A DNA stretch of 64,000 nucleotides. Origin: Candidatus Fermentibacter sp. Its GTDB lineage: Bacteria > Fermentibacterota > Fermentibacteria > Fermentibacterales > Fermentibacteraceae. The stretch covers positions 1 through 64,000 of the forward strand of contig JAUCPW010000044.1 in assembly GCA_030373045.1 (NCBI GenBank), read 5' to 3'. The notes under the pieces are model-generated. The model was not told the origin of the DNA and made no database searches. It saw only the letters and a list, made by a program, of their open reading frames with translations. The position numbers and the translations under genes are program-made. Every line of letters begins with the position of its first letter. Within the stretch, counting starts at the first letter, position 1. Shown piece after piece: positions 32,460 to 41,389 of this stretch.

Positions 32460-33944
32460 TCACTCGCCCTCCGGGGCATCGAACCACTCGAGCGCACCCT
32501 GGATGGCGTCGTCGTGAGGGGCCATCACGCGGTAGTAGGCGTCCATGTCCCAGGCCCTGAGAGCGATCTCCCTCAGGAGCGCCCTCTCGATGTAGGGCCT
32601 GCTGGGCTCCCATCCGGCTGGGTCGTATTCGAATCCCTCCTCGCCGAGGTACACCCGGAATGAGTCGAGCAGAGCTTCGTCGGGCCAGAAATCCTCGCTG
32701 ACGTCGTTCTCGAGAACGTATTCGGAGGCGAAGCTGAAGAAGAGCGCCTCCTCCTCGAGGCTCAGCACCAGTTCGGCGTCGATGCTGTCCGTGAGCTCCG
32801 ATTCGATGGTGACGTCGGGGACAATGCCCCAGTCCTCCTCGGCTCCGGGCTCCAGGAAGTCGTCGCGGAGGGTCCGGTCGATGCAGCGCCCGTCGGGGGT
32901 GTAGTACCTGGCAGTGGTGAGCTTGATGGCGTAGTGGCCGAGCCCGGGGTATTCGCCCAGGTCGGAGAGCGACTGGACCGAGCCCTTCCCGAACGTCCTC
33001 GCGCCGATGATCACTGCCCTGTCGTTGTCCTGGAGGGCTCCGGCCACTATCTCGGCCGAGCTGGCGCTGCCTCCGTCGACAAGGACGGCCAGTTCACCGT
33101 CGTACAGCACCGCCCGCCTGGCGTAGTAGTCCTGCTCGCCCACCGCCTGCCCCCGGGTCGTCACCACGAGGGCTCCGGACGGCAGGAAGATGTCGGAGAC
33201 GTCGATCGCGGGAACGAAGAGCCCGCCCGAGTTTCCACGGAGGTCGAGTATCATGCGCGAGGCGCCCTCGCCGGCCAGGGAGTCGACGGCATCGAGGACC
33301 TCGTCGGCGGAGGTTTCCGAGAACCGGGAGAGTCGGACATAGCCCGTGCCGGGCGCGACCATGAAGTATGCCGATACAGACGGATAGTCGATCACGTCCC
33401 TGACTATGGGGATGACCAGGATGTCGGAGACGCCGGGGCGCTGGATGGACAGGGTCACCGTGGTCCCGCGCGGGCCCCGGATGAGGGACACGGCCTCGTC
33501 GTTGAGGAGCCCCTCGGTGCTCGTGCTGTCGATCATCACTATGCGGTCGCCGGACCTGACGCCGCTCCTGTATGCCGGGGTGCCCTCGAGCGGGGAGATC
33601 ACCGTCAGCCAGCCGTCGCGCTGCCCTATCGTGATCCCGACGCCCTCGAAGGAGCCCTCGAGCTGGACCCGGAGGTCGTCGTACTGGTCGGGGGTCAGGA
33701 GCATGCTGTTCGGGTCGAGGGAGTACAGCATCCCCTCGATGGCCGCCTCTATCAGGTCGGCGGATTCGACGGAATCGACGTAGGCGGACCGGGTCATGCC
33801 GTAGACGTCCATGAAGAGCTCCGCCGCGGACATCCGGGCGGATGCGGGTTCGGCGCCGGCCGGACGCTCGGAGCGTACCGCGGTGAAGGCAAGCAGGAGA
33901 GCCCCGGCCGATGCGGCCAGCCAGCCCGGTACCGGTTTGAGCAT
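32460..33944 (-). CDS. C-terminal processing peptidase (S41, CtpA-like)
   Basis: 494 residues. An N-terminal hydrophobic anchor or signal (about 5-25) precedes a PDZ domain (about 85-165) and the S41 catalytic domain with Ser in VDGGSASSAEIVAGAL and Lys in GKGSVQ. A ~110-residue acidic C-terminal extension follows. It cleaves C-termini of envelope proteins in the periplasm. The ATG at 33944 is used because it gives the leader; it is 7 nt after the tmk stop. Confidence 0.92.
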   Translation of the reverse strand: MLKPVPGWLAASAGALLLAFTAVRSERPAGAEPASARMSAAELFMDVYGMTRSAYVDSVESADLIEAAIEGMLYSLDPNSMLLTPDQYDDLRVQLEGSFEGVGITIGQRDGWLTVISPLEGTPAYRSGVRSGDRIVMIDSTSTEGLLNDEAVSLIRGPRGTTVTLSIQRPGVSDILVIPIVRDVIDYPSVSAYFMVAPGTGYVRLSRFSETSADEVLDAVDSLAGEGASRMILDLRGNSGGLFVPAIDVSDIFLPSGALVVTTRGQAVGEQDYYARRAVLYDGELAVLVDGGSASSAEIVAGALQDNDRAVIIGARTFGKGSVQSLSDLGEYPGLGHYAIKLTTARYYTPDGRCIDRTLRDDFLEPGAEEDWGIVPDVTIESELTDSIDAELVLSLEEEALFFSFASEYVLENDVSEDFWPDEALLDSFRVYLGEEGFEYDPAGWEPSRPYIERALLREIALRAWDMDAYYRVMAPHDDAIQGALEWFDAPEGE

Positions 33945-33951
33945 TCCTACA

Positions 33952-34638
33952 CTACACCTCTCCCGGGAGGCCGTGTGCACGGTTCCCGTTCCGCAGACCG
34001 AGAGACTCCGTCACCATGTCGAGGATCATCCCGTCCAGCCTGTCCCCCGGCAGGGATGCGTCGAACACCCTGAACCGCGGGTTCCCGCCGGCCATGGCCA
34101 GGTATCCGTCCCTGACACGGCGGTGGAAGTCGAGATCCTCGAGTTCTATCCTGTCTGGGCCTCCGGCGCGCGAGCAGAGCCTCGCCATCCCCGCCTCCGG
34201 ATCGAGGTCGAGGAGTATCGTCAGGTCGGGCGCGAGCCCTCCTGTCGCGAATCCGCAGGCTTCAGTGACGAACCGCCGATCGAGCCCACGCCCCGCGACC
34301 TGGTAGGCCAGCGTCGCGTCGCAGTAGCGCTCGCAGACGACGATCCTGCCTTCCGCGAGCGCGGGCCGGACCACGCACTCCACGTTGGCCGCCCTCGAAG
34401 CGAGATAGAGCATCAGCTCCGCCGCAGGCGGCACTTCGAGGGAGGGATCGAGCAGCAGTCGCCTAATCCCCTCGGCGAGGGGAGGGCCGCCGGGCTCGCG
34501 GGTGTGCGCGACCCCGAGCCCCATCCCGGCAAGCGCGTCGGCGAGCGCGAGCGACCTGGTGGTCTTGCCCGCGCCCTCGACGCCCTCGAACGTGATGAAG
34601 GAGCCCCTGGCCCCTACGCCGTCCGAGGCCTGTGTCAC
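33952..34638 (-). CDS. tmk: thymidylate kinase
   Basis: 228 residues. It phosphorylates dTMP. The P-loop [11 protein letters not shown], the substrate loop [14 protein letters not shown] and the DR(Y/H)-equivalent [12 protein letters not shown] are present. The GTG at 34638 overlaps the stop of the inositol-phosphate synthase gene (GTGA). Confidence 0.92.
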   Translation of the reverse strand: MTQASDGVGARGSFITFEGVEGAGKTTRSLALADALAGMGLGVAHTREPGGPPLAEGIRRLLLDPSLEVPPAAELMLYLASRAANVECVVRPALAEGRIVVCERYCDATLAYQVAGRGLDRRFVTEACGFATGGLAPDLTILLDLDPEAGMARLCSRAGGPDRIELEDLDFHRRVRDGYLAMAGGNPRFRVFDASLPGDRLDGMILDMVTESLGLRNGNRAHGLPGEV

Positions 34639-35732
34639 ACGCCTTCCCGCTTGGCTCCGTGCGTGCGGATGTACTCCTCCGTCATCTCCCTGCACTTGTC
34701 GTCGTAGTACTGGATCGGGGGAGACTTGAAGAAGTAGGAGGAGGGAGCCTCGATGGCCCCGCTGAGCCCGTTGTCGAGAGCCAGCTTGGCGCATCTCACC
34801 GCATCGATGATGACTCCGGCGGAGTTGGGGCTGTCCCAGACCTCGAGCTTGCATTCGAGGTTGAGGGGGACATCGCCGAACGTGGTGCCTTCCATGCGGA
34901 TGTAGCACCACTTCCTGTCGTCGAGCCACTCTATGTAATCGCTCGGACCGATGTGGACGTTGCGCGGCGCAAGGCCTCCGGGTATCTGGGAGGTGACCGC
35001 GTTGGTCTTGGATATCTTCTTGGATTCGAGCCTCTCGCGCTCGAGCATGTTGAGGAAGTCGGTGTTCCCGCCGACGTTGAGCTGGTAGGTCCTGTCGAGC
35101 CGCACGCCGCGGTCTTCGAACAGCCTGGTGAGGATCCTGTGGAGGATGGTGGCTCCCACCTGGCTCTTGATGTCGTCGCCCATCACGGGCAGGTTCCTGT
35201 CACGGAACCTCTTCTGCCAGTAGGGCTCGCGGGCGATGAACACGGGGATGGCGTTGACGAAGGCGCATCCGGCCTCGAGCACCTGCTCGACGTACCACTT
35301 CGTGGCCTCTTCGCTGCCGACCGGGAGGTAGTTCACTACCACGTCGGTCTTCGTGTCCTTCAGGATGCTGACGATGTCGGCCGTGGGTCCGGGGGCCTTC
35401 TTGATCACGGGCGAGAGATACTTGCCGAGGCCGTCGTGGGTCATGCCCCTCTCGACCCGGATGCCGAGGTTCGGCACGTCGCAGAACTTGTACGTGCAGT
35501 TGGGATCGGCGAAGATGGCCTCGCTGAGATCCTTCCCGACCTTGGTGACATTTATGTCGATGGCGGCGGAGAATTCGACGTCGCTGACATGGTACCCGCC
35601 GAGGTTCACATGCATGAGGCCCGGCACCTTCTGGTCGTCCTTCGCGTTCCTGTAGAACTCCACGCCCTGGACGAGGCTGCTCGCGCAGTTGCCGACGCCG
35701 ATGATCGCAACCCTTACCTTCCTGGCACCCAT
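34635..35732 (-). CDS. ino1: myo-inositol-1-phosphate synthase
   Basis: 365 residues, the short actinobacterial/archaeal type. It isomerises glucose 6-phosphate to inositol 1-phosphate with bound NAD. Motifs are [13 protein letters not shown] (NAD site), [23 protein letters not shown] and [11 protein letters not shown]. The gene directly upstream encodes a CDP-alcohol phosphatidyltransferase, so the product is probably used for inositol phospholipid. Confidence 0.95.
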   Translation of the reverse strand: MGARKVRVAIIGVGNCASSLVQGVEFYRNAKDDQKVPGLMHVNLGGYHVSDVEFSAAIDINVTKVGKDLSEAIFADPNCTYKFCDVPNLGIRVERGMTHDGLGKYLSPVIKKAPGPTADIVSILKDTKTDVVVNYLPVGSEEATKWYVEQVLEAGCAFVNAIPVFIAREPYWQKRFRDRNLPVMGDDIKSQVGATILHRILTRLFEDRGVRLDRTYQLNVGGNTDFLNMLERERLESKKISKTNAVTSQIPGGLAPRNVHIGPSDYIEWLDDRKWCYIRMEGTTFGDVPLNLECKLEVWDSPNSAGVIIDAVRCAKLALDNGLSGAIEAPSSYFFKSPPIQYYDDKCREMTEEYIRTHGAKREGV

Positions 35733-35756
35733 CGGAAACCTCCCTGGGACGGACTC

Positions 35757-36374
35757 TCAGGTCCTGTCCCCAAGCGACGGCCTGTCCTCCGAGAAGACCT
35801 TTGCCAGCCTCTGGACGGCGGTCAGCCACGTGCCCACCGCCACCAGCGCCAGCATCCAGACCAGAGGACGAGCATTCCCGGCTGCGGGGGCTACGGCCAG
35901 GGCGAGCACGAGCAGGACCAGTCTCTCGGTCCTGGTGAAGAGCCCGACCTTGCAGGGTATCCCCACACCCTCTGAACGCGCACGTGTATAGCTCACCATG
36001 AACGAACCGGCCAGGGCCGCGGGAGCCAGGTAGAGCACCTCGGGGCACTCGGTCCGTGCAGCCCCGGCGAGCAGCGCGGTATACATCAGGAATTCGCCGA
36101 CCCGGTCGCAGCTGGAGTCCAGCACGGCCCCGGCCCGGCTCACCATGTTCCGCATCCTGGCAACGCCACCGTCGACTGCATCGAGAAGGCTGCCCCCGCC
36201 AAGCACCGCGGCCGAGGCGAGGTAATGACCCTTCCAGGCCAGGAAGGCTGCGAAGGCGGTCACCGCCAGACCCGCCAGGGTGATGGCGGACGGATCGACC
36301 CCGGCGCGGGCCAGCAGACCTACGAGTGGATCGAGCAGACGTCTGCCTGCGAGCCTCATCCGTTCCTGGGTCAA
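35757..36374 (-). CDS. CDP-alcohol phosphatidyltransferase, candidate phosphatidylinositol phosphate synthase
   Basis: 205 residues with about six hydrophobic helices. The catalytic motif D-x2-DG-x2-AR-x8-G-x3-D-x3-D is complete (LDAVDGGVAR ... GAVLDSSCDR, about 63-91). It would join a CDP-diacyl (or dialkyl) lipid to an alcohol phosphate. Being directly ahead of inositol-phosphate synthase suggests inositol 1-phosphate as acceptor, as in mycobacterial PIP synthase; this is inference. The start is TTG at 36374 with GGAGG 4 nt upstream; ATG five codons later is an alternative. A strong promoter precedes it. Confidence 0.87.
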   Translation of the reverse strand: MTQERMRLAGRRLLDPLVGLLARAGVDPSAITLAGLAVTAFAAFLAWKGHYLASAAVLGGGSLLDAVDGGVARMRNMVSRAGAVLDSSCDRVGEFLMYTALLAGAARTECPEVLYLAPAALAGSFMVSYTRARSEGVGIPCKVGLFTRTERLVLLVLALAVAPAAGNARPLVWMLALVAVGTWLTAVQRLAKVFSEDRPSLGDRT

Positions 36375-36409
36375 GTATCCTCCAGATGCTGCAATGCAAC
36401 GGATTTGAG

Positions 36410-36438
36410 AACATAGGACAGGCCCGCCGGGCCGTCAA
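36410..36438 (-). promoter_or_regulatory. promoter heading the ino1-tmk-fab-etf gene run
   Basis: Minus strand TTGACG (36438-36433), a 17-bp spacer and TATGTT (36415-36410). It overlaps the last codons of rsmI and would drive the CDP-alcohol transferase gene and possibly the ~15-kb run behind it. Confidence 0.7.
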
Positions 36439-37154
36439 TCAGACACTGGCCGAGGCCTCGATCCGGCCACCACGAGGGTGACCTCGCCCTTCGGGGGCTT
36501 CGCCGATGTGATGCGCAGGAGTTCGGATACGCTGCCCCTTGCGTACTCCTCGTGAAGCTTGGTCATCTCGCGCGCCATGCAGGCCTGCCTGTCCCCCATC
36601 ACCTCGAGGATGTCGGCCAGTACCTTCGAGACGTGGTGGGGCCCCACGAAGGCTATCAGGGTGTGCGGGAGGGTCGAGATCTCGAGCAGCCGTGCCTTCC
36701 TCGGGCCGGGCTTGCGGGGGAGGAATCCCTCGAAGAGGAAGCGATCGACGGGCAGAGCAGAGGCTACCAGCGCTGTGAGGGCGGCGGAAGGCCCGGGAAC
36801 GACCTCCACCCTCGCCCCCAGCTCCACCGCGAGCCTCACGGCCCTGAAGCAGGGATCGGAGATGCCCGGCATGCCGGCGTCGGTGACCAGGGCGATCCTG
36901 TCGCCGGCCTCGAGCCTCGCGGCGATGAGAGGCAGCCTGTCGACGGCGTTGAAGTCGTTGTAGCTCAGGAGGCGGCCCCTGCCTTCGACGAGCCTCCCCG
37001 AACGCCTCGTGTCCTCGGCCAGGACGAGGTCGGCCTTCGCCAGGGCGGCGGTCGCGCGCGGGGACATGTCGGACATGTTGCCTATCGGGGTCGCGACCAG
37101 GACGAGTGAACCCGGCGCGGCCGGGCCGGGTGATCCGGGGTCAGCCGCCGCCAC
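36435..37154 (-). CDS. rsmI: 16S rRNA (cytidine1402-2'-O)-methyltransferase
   Basis: 239 residues. SAM-dependent tetrapyrrole-methylase fold: LVLVATPIGNMSDMSPRA, LAEDTRRSG, VTDAGMPGISDP and VPGPSA are hallmarks of RsmI. It methylates C1402 in the 16S decoding centre. The start GTG at 37154 overlaps the DUF3006 gene by 14 nt. Confidence 0.94.
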   Translation of the reverse strand: MAAADPGSPGPAAPGSLVLVATPIGNMSDMSPRATAALAKADLVLAEDTRRSGRLVEGRGRLLSYNDFNAVDRLPLIAARLEAGDRIALVTDAGMPGISDPCFRAVRLAVELGARVEVVPGPSAALTALVASALPVDRFLFEGFLPRKPGPRKARLLEISTLPHTLIAFVGPHHVSKVLADILEVMGDRQACMAREMTKLHEEYARGSVSELLRITSAKPPKGEVTLVVAGSRPRPVSD

Positions 37155-37362
37155 GGTTCTCGAGCCTCTGTCTGGTGGCGCGGATGCGCGCGCGCCTGGC
37201 CTCGGTCTCGACCGGGTCGTGTTCGAAGCAGACGAGGAGGACCGTGCCCTCGCGGCATTCCGAAGGGATCTCCGACGTTGGCACTAGCAGGCGCCGGCCG
37301 GAGTCGTCCAGAAGCACCGCGAGGCCCTCCTCGATCCGGTCGAGGGTCATGTGGAAGGCCAT
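37141..37362 (-). CDS. DUF3006 small protein
   Basis: 73 residues. The pattern DRIEEGLAVLLDDSGRRLLVP ... EGTVLLVCFEHDP fits DUF3006, a short beta-barrel-like family of unknown function. It starts at the ATG at 37362, sharing one base with the Na/Pi gene stop (TGATG). It links the transporter gene to rsmI in one transcript. Confidence 0.8.
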   Translation of the reverse strand: MAFHMTLDRIEEGLAVLLDDSGRRLLVPTSEIPSECREGTVLLVCFEHDPVETEARRARIRATRQRLENRGGG

Positions 37363-39428
37363 CAGTTCTCCTCCTCGCTGTGCCAGACGCCCCCGCCGAT
37401 CACGGACTGGGCGATGTTCGTGAGATGGTCGCCCATCCTCTCGCAGTAGTTGACGAAGTCGTGCACCGCAAGGCCGGCAAGGCCGTCCGGGCGCGGGCCG
37501 CAGAGCGAGCTCGTGTACTCGGCCCTGCATTGCTCGTCTATGCCGTTCAGCTTCTCCTCCAGAGCCAGGACCTCGCCCGCGGCGCGGGTGTCCATCCTGT
37601 CCAGCGCCTCCACTATCCTGTCGAGCATCCCGGCAACTGTCTCCGATGCGTTCCTGGCGGACTCGAGCAGGGATGGATCGACGCTCTGGAGCTTGCCCTC
37701 GATCCTCTCGCGGGTCTCCACCACGTTCACGGCGTTGTCGGAGATCCTCTCGAGGTCGTTGATGCTGTGCAGGAGCACCGGCAGCCGGAGGGACAGCTCG
37801 TCGGAGAGGTCGCGGCTGAAGAGCTTGGTCGCATAGATGGTAATGGTGCTCTGCATCTCGTCGACGCGGCTCTCCATCGTGAGTATCTCGTCTGCCTTCG
37901 GCCTTCCCTCGAAGAAGTGCTCGAACGACCGGGTGACCGTGCTCCTGGTGTAGTCGGCCATGCGCACCACGGTCCGGTTTATCTCGTCTACGGCCAGCAC
38001 GGGCGTGTCGAGCAGCTTGTCGCTGAGCTTCACGTCGGTCTGGTCGGAGGATATCGGATCCTCCCCGGGCACCAGCAGCTTGCTGAGCCTCGTCAGCAGC
38101 GGGACCAGCGGCAGGAACAGCGCTGCGTTGAAGATGTTGAAGAGGGAGTGCGCGTTCGCAACTTGCCTGAGGGGATCCGCGCTCGAACCCTCGACCACGC
38201 GCATGTAGAAGCTGTCGGGGCGCACGAGCAGCAGGCCGAAATAGATCGCACCTATCAGGTTGAACAGGGAATGCGCCATGGCGGCCCTCCTGGCGGACCT
38301 GTTGGTGCCGATGGCGGCGAGCTGGGCCGTGATCGTCGTGCCGATGTTGTCGCCCAGCACGAGGTATACCGCGCCCTGGAGCGATATGAGACCGGTCCCG
38401 GCCAGAGTCATGGTCAGGCCAACCGTGGCGCTCGAACTCTGGATGATGCAGGTGACGAGCGTCCCGGCCAGGATGCCTAGGAAGGGCGACGAACTGAAGG
38501 TGGTGAAGAAGTTGCGGACCGGCAGGCTGTTCTGCAGCGGCTCCAGGGACCCCTTCATCACGTTCATGCCCAGCAGCAGCAGTCCGAGGCCGATCGTCAC
38601 CCTGCCCCAGAAGCGCACGGTGCTGCTGCGGCCGAGGAAGCTCATCAGGAGGCCCAGGGCGATGCCGGGGTAGGCGTACTCGGTGATCTTGAACGCGATG
38701 AGCTGACCAGTCATCGTGGTGCCTATGTTGGCGCCCAGGATCACTCCCACGGCCTGCTGCAGCGTCATCAGCCCGGTGTTCACGAAGCTCACGAGGATGA
38801 CAGTGGTGGCGCTCGAACTCTGGATGATCGCGGTCACGAGGGCCCCGGCGAGCAGGCCCATAACACGGTTGCTCGTGATCCGGCTCAGGATGGTCCTCAT
38901 CCTGTTGCCCGCCACCCGCATGAGCCCTTCCGACATCAGCTTCATGCCGAACAGGAAGAGGGCGAGGCCCCCGACCATCTCGAAGATGATGGTTCTGAGG
39001 TCGATCGCAACAGATTCGAAGCGCACGGTCGAGATGCACGTGCCGTGGAGGGAGATCTCCGCCACGGTCAGCACGTCGCCCGAAGACGCAGGGAGGCGCA
39101 GGCCGGTGAATGCGGTACCGCCGGAATCGGTCTCCACCATCAGCTGGTAGACGTCGCCCGAGGAGGAGTCGGTCAGGATGGACGTGCTGGGATGTCCGTC
39201 GACGGGGATCAGGCTGCCTGAGCCCGGTTCGATGGAGAAGACCACGGGAACGTCCACGAGAGGAATTCCGCTGACGGAGTCGGACAGAAGGACGACGAGG
39301 GGCTCATCCAGAAGCCTGCCCACCGATCCGGTCTGCTCTCCGCCCGTCGTCTCGACGAGGATCCCGGATGGTTGTGCAGGGCTGCCGGCGCCGATCAGGA
39401 GGAGGATCAGCATCAGGCCAGTGATCAT
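37362..39428 (-). CDS. Na/phosphate cotransporter family protein with exported N-terminal domain and PhoU-like tail
   Basis: 688 residues. An N-terminal signal-like segment leads into an Ig-like exported domain (about 20-140). Two Na/Pi-cotransporter repeats follow (about 145-450), each with the QSSSAT motif (IIQSSSATTV, IIQSSSATVG). The cytoplasmic C-terminus (about 480-680) is helical and PhoU-like. Members move or sense phosphate; the extra extracellular domain is unusual. The start ATG has no Shine-Dalgarno but a perfect TATAAT 8 nt upstream, suggesting a leaderless mRNA. Confidence 0.9.
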   Translation of the reverse strand: MITGLMLILLLIGAGSPAQPSGILVETTGGEQTGSVGRLLDEPLVVLLSDSVSGIPLVDVPVVFSIEPGSGSLIPVDGHPSTSILTDSSSGDVYQLMVETDSGGTAFTGLRLPASSGDVLTVAEISLHGTCISTVRFESVAIDLRTIIFEMVGGLALFLFGMKLMSEGLMRVAGNRMRTILSRITSNRVMGLLAGALVTAIIQSSSATTVILVSFVNTGLMTLQQAVGVILGANIGTTMTGQLIAFKITEYAYPGIALGLLMSFLGRSSTVRFWGRVTIGLGLLLLGMNVMKGSLEPLQNSLPVRNFFTTFSSSPFLGILAGTLVTCIIQSSSATVGLTMTLAGTGLISLQGAVYLVLGDNIGTTITAQLAAIGTNRSARRAAMAHSLFNLIGAIYFGLLLVRPDSFYMRVVEGSSADPLRQVANAHSLFNIFNAALFLPLVPLLTRLSKLLVPGEDPISSDQTDVKLSDKLLDTPVLAVDEINRTVVRMADYTRSTVTRSFEHFFEGRPKADEILTMESRVDEMQSTITIYATKLFSRDLSDELSLRLPVLLHSINDLERISDNAVNVVETRERIEGKLQSVDPSLLESARNASETVAGMLDRIVEALDRMDTRAAGEVLALEEKLNGIDEQCRAEYTSSLCGPRPDGLAGLAVHDFVNYCERMGDHLTNIAQSVIGGGVWHSEEEN

Positions 39429-39436
39429 GACGCCAG

Positions 39437-39442
39437 ATTATA
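39437..39442 (-). promoter_or_regulatory. -10 box of Na/Pi gene (leaderless type)
   Basis: Minus strand TATAAT (39442-39437) lies 8 nt before the ATG at 39428. The -35 region is weak (TGGCGG at 17-bp spacing). Transcription would start at or next to the start codon. Confidence 0.6.
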
Positions 39443-39473
39443 CCTCCGGCCCGGCCGGCCCGCCATGCCCGTC

Positions 39474-39502
39474 TTGCGCGAAAGGTCCCGGAGAGATAGT
39501 TT
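39474..39502 (+). promoter_or_regulatory. promoter of UbiA-family gene (leaderless type)
   Basis: TTGCGC (39474-39479), a 17-bp spacer and TAGTTT (39497-39502), six nt before the ATG at 39509. Back to back with the minus-strand promoter in an 80-bp divergent gap. Confidence 0.45.
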
Positions 39503-39508
39503 CCATGC

Positions 39509-40426
39509 ATGGGAAGCGGATTGACAGACGGGGGCCTCGCCCTGCTCGAGAGCCTGAGGCCAAGGGCCTGGCTGAAGAACGTGTTCCTCTTCGCGGGGAT
39601 CATCTTTGCGCGCCTCTGGAGCCTCGAGGCATTCGCGGCGACCGCCCTGGGCGCCCTGGCATTCTCCCTCCTCGCCGGCTCCGTCTACCTGTTCAACGAC
39701 GTGGCGGACCGCAGGAGGGACATGCTCCATCCGGAGAAGAAGTCCCGTCCCGTGGCCTCGGGGAGGCTGGGCGCGGGCATCGCGCTCGGTGCAGGAGCCG
39801 TGCTCTCCGCGGGCGTCCTCGCCGTCTCGTGGCTCCTCTCGCCGGGCTTCGCCACCGTGTGCACCGCCTACTTCGCCATGCAGATGCTCTACTCCTTCCG
39901 GCTGAAGCACGTGCCCATCCTGGACTGCCTCCTGATAGCCATGGGGTTCGTGCTGCGGGCCCTGGCAGGCGTGGAGCTGGCCGTCGATGCCGGATTCGGG
40001 ATATCCATCTCGCCCTGGCTCCTGCTGTGCACTTTCTTCGTGGCGGTGTTCCTCGCCTTCTCGAAGCGGAGGGCCGAGGTGGTCTCCCTCGGCGACTCGG
40101 CAGGGGGGCACAGGGCCATCCTCCGCGAGTACACGGCCCACCTGCTCGATGAGATGATCGGCATCTCCACCGCGTCCAGCCTGATGTGCTACGCCATCTA
40201 CACGGTCAGCGAGCGGACGGCCGCGCAGGTGTCTCCGAACCTCTGGATGACGGTGCCGTTCGTGGCCTTCGGGATATTCCGGTACCTCTACCTCGTCCAC
40301 ATGAAGGGGATGGGCGGCAGCCCCGAGAAGACGCTCCTGGCCGATCCGCCCCTCATCCTCAACATCCTGCTCTGGTTCGGCACCGTCATCGCCGTCCTCA
40401 GGCTCTTCCCCGCACCGGTGCAGTGA
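39509..40426 (+). CDS. UbiA-family prenyltransferase, decaprenyl-phosphate phosphoribosyltransferase-like
   Basis: 305 residues with about eight to nine hydrophobic helices. The first Asp-rich motif is NDVADRRRDMLHPEKKSRP with ASG following, which is the form seen in 5-phosphoribosyl-1-pyrophosphate:decaprenyl-phosphate transferases rather than in quinone UbiA enzymes. The second site is around FLAFSKRRAEV. It may make a lipid-linked pentose for cell-envelope glycans. It overlaps ispE, an isoprenoid gene, by 4 nt. Confidence 0.85.
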   Translation: MGSGLTDGGLALLESLRPRAWLKNVFLFAGIIFARLWSLEAFAATALGALAFSLLAGSVYLFNDVADRRRDMLHPEKKSRPVASGRLGAGIALGAGAVLSAGVLAVSWLLSPGFATVCTAYFAMQMLYSFRLKHVPILDCLLIAMGFVLRALAGVELAVDAGFGISISPWLLLCTFFVAVFLAFSKRRAEVVSLGDSAGGHRAILREYTAHLLDEMIGISTASSLMCYAIYTVSERTAAQVSPNLWMTVPFVAFGIFRYLYLVHMKGMGGSPEKTLLADPPLILNILLWFGTVIAVLRLFPAPVQ

Positions 40427-41304
40427 CCGGCTGCATCTCCGGGGCGGCGGAGGCCAAGATCAACCTCGGCCTGAGGATCCTGGGCCGCAGGGACGACGGC
40501 TACCACGAAATCAGGAGCGTCTTCCACACCGTATCCCTCGCCGACGCGATCGAGGTCGGCCTTACGGATTCCCCCGGGATCGCCATCGAGGTGGCGGGCG
40601 GCGACGGGCGGGTGCCGGCCGATGCGACGAACCTCGCCTGCAGGGCCGCCTCGGCGTTCATCGAGAGGGCCGGGCTTCCGTACGGAGCGGCGATCCGGAT
40701 CAGGAAGAGGATCCCCGCGGGAGGGGGGCTCGGCGGGGGGAGCAGCGACGCGGCCTGCACGCTCAGGCTCCTCCGCGAGCTCACCGGGATGGATCCAGGC
40801 ATCGGCTCCATAGCGCTGTCCCTCGGCAGCGACGTCCCGTTCTTCCTGCGCGGCGGAGCCGCCGTGGTCACGGGGAGGGGCGACAGGATCAGCCCGATCC
40901 GGACGGGCGACTTCTGGGCCGTGATAGTCGACCCGGGCATCCCCTCCTCCACCGCCGGGGCTTACGCCGACTGGGACCTGAAACACGCCGGCTTGACGAT
41001 GCGCCTGCCGATGTACGATCTTCCGCACCCGGAACTTGCATGGCATGAGGGTAGACCTTTCCCTGTAAGCCTCTGCAACGACTTCCTGCCGCTCCTCGCG
41101 GAGCGCTCTCCGGTCATGGCCGAGACGGCCGCCAGGCTCGACGTGTGTGCGTCCACCTGGGGGCTGTCCGGATCGGGATCCTGCTTCTACGCCCTCTTCA
41201 GGACGGCATGCGAGGCCGAATCGCTGGGGGCGAGCATCCCGAGGCGATACGCGAGGCATGTGTGCAGGGCGACAGGTTCCGCTGGGGTGTCGTCCAACTG
41301 GTAG
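40423..41304 (+). CDS. ispE: 4-diphosphocytidyl-2-C-methyl-D-erythritol kinase
   Basis: 293 residues, GHMP kinase of the non-mevalonate isoprenoid pathway. KINLGLRILGRRDDGYHE at the N-terminus and the ATP loop PAGGGLGGGSSDAA are diagnostic; GLSGSGSCFYAL is the third GHMP motif. The start GTG at 40423 overlaps the previous stop (GTGA). The last seven codons and the TAG stop lie within the tRNA-Gln gene. Confidence 0.93.
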   Translation: MTGCISGAAEAKINLGLRILGRRDDGYHEIRSVFHTVSLADAIEVGLTDSPGIAIEVAGGDGRVPADATNLACRAASAFIERAGLPYGAAIRIRKRIPAGGGLGGGSSDAACTLRLLRELTGMDPGIGSIALSLGSDVPFFLRGGAAVVTGRGDRISPIRTGDFWAVIVDPGIPSSTAGAYADWDLKHAGLTMRLPMYDLPHPELAWHEGRPFPVSLCNDFLPLLAERSPVMAETAARLDVCASTWGLSGSGSCFYALFRTACEAESLGASIPRRYARHVCRATGSAGVSSNW

Positions 41305-41358
41305 GACACAGGACTTTGGATCCTGTTGTTGGAGGTTCGAGTCCTCCCGCCCCAGCCA
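41283..41358 (+). tRNA. tRNA-Gln (anticodon TTG)
   Basis: The acceptor TGGGGTG (41283-41289) pairs with CGCCCCA (41348-41354), then G and encoded CCA. The anticodon stem-loop CAGGA-CTTTGGA-TCCTG gives TTG. The T-arm has GGTTCGAGT. Its first 22 nt overlap the end of ispE, so it is probably cut from the ubiA-ispE-rplY transcript. Confidence 0.95.
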
Positions 41359-41389
41359 CCGTTATCCCGGAGAGGAAGGGGTTATAGTA

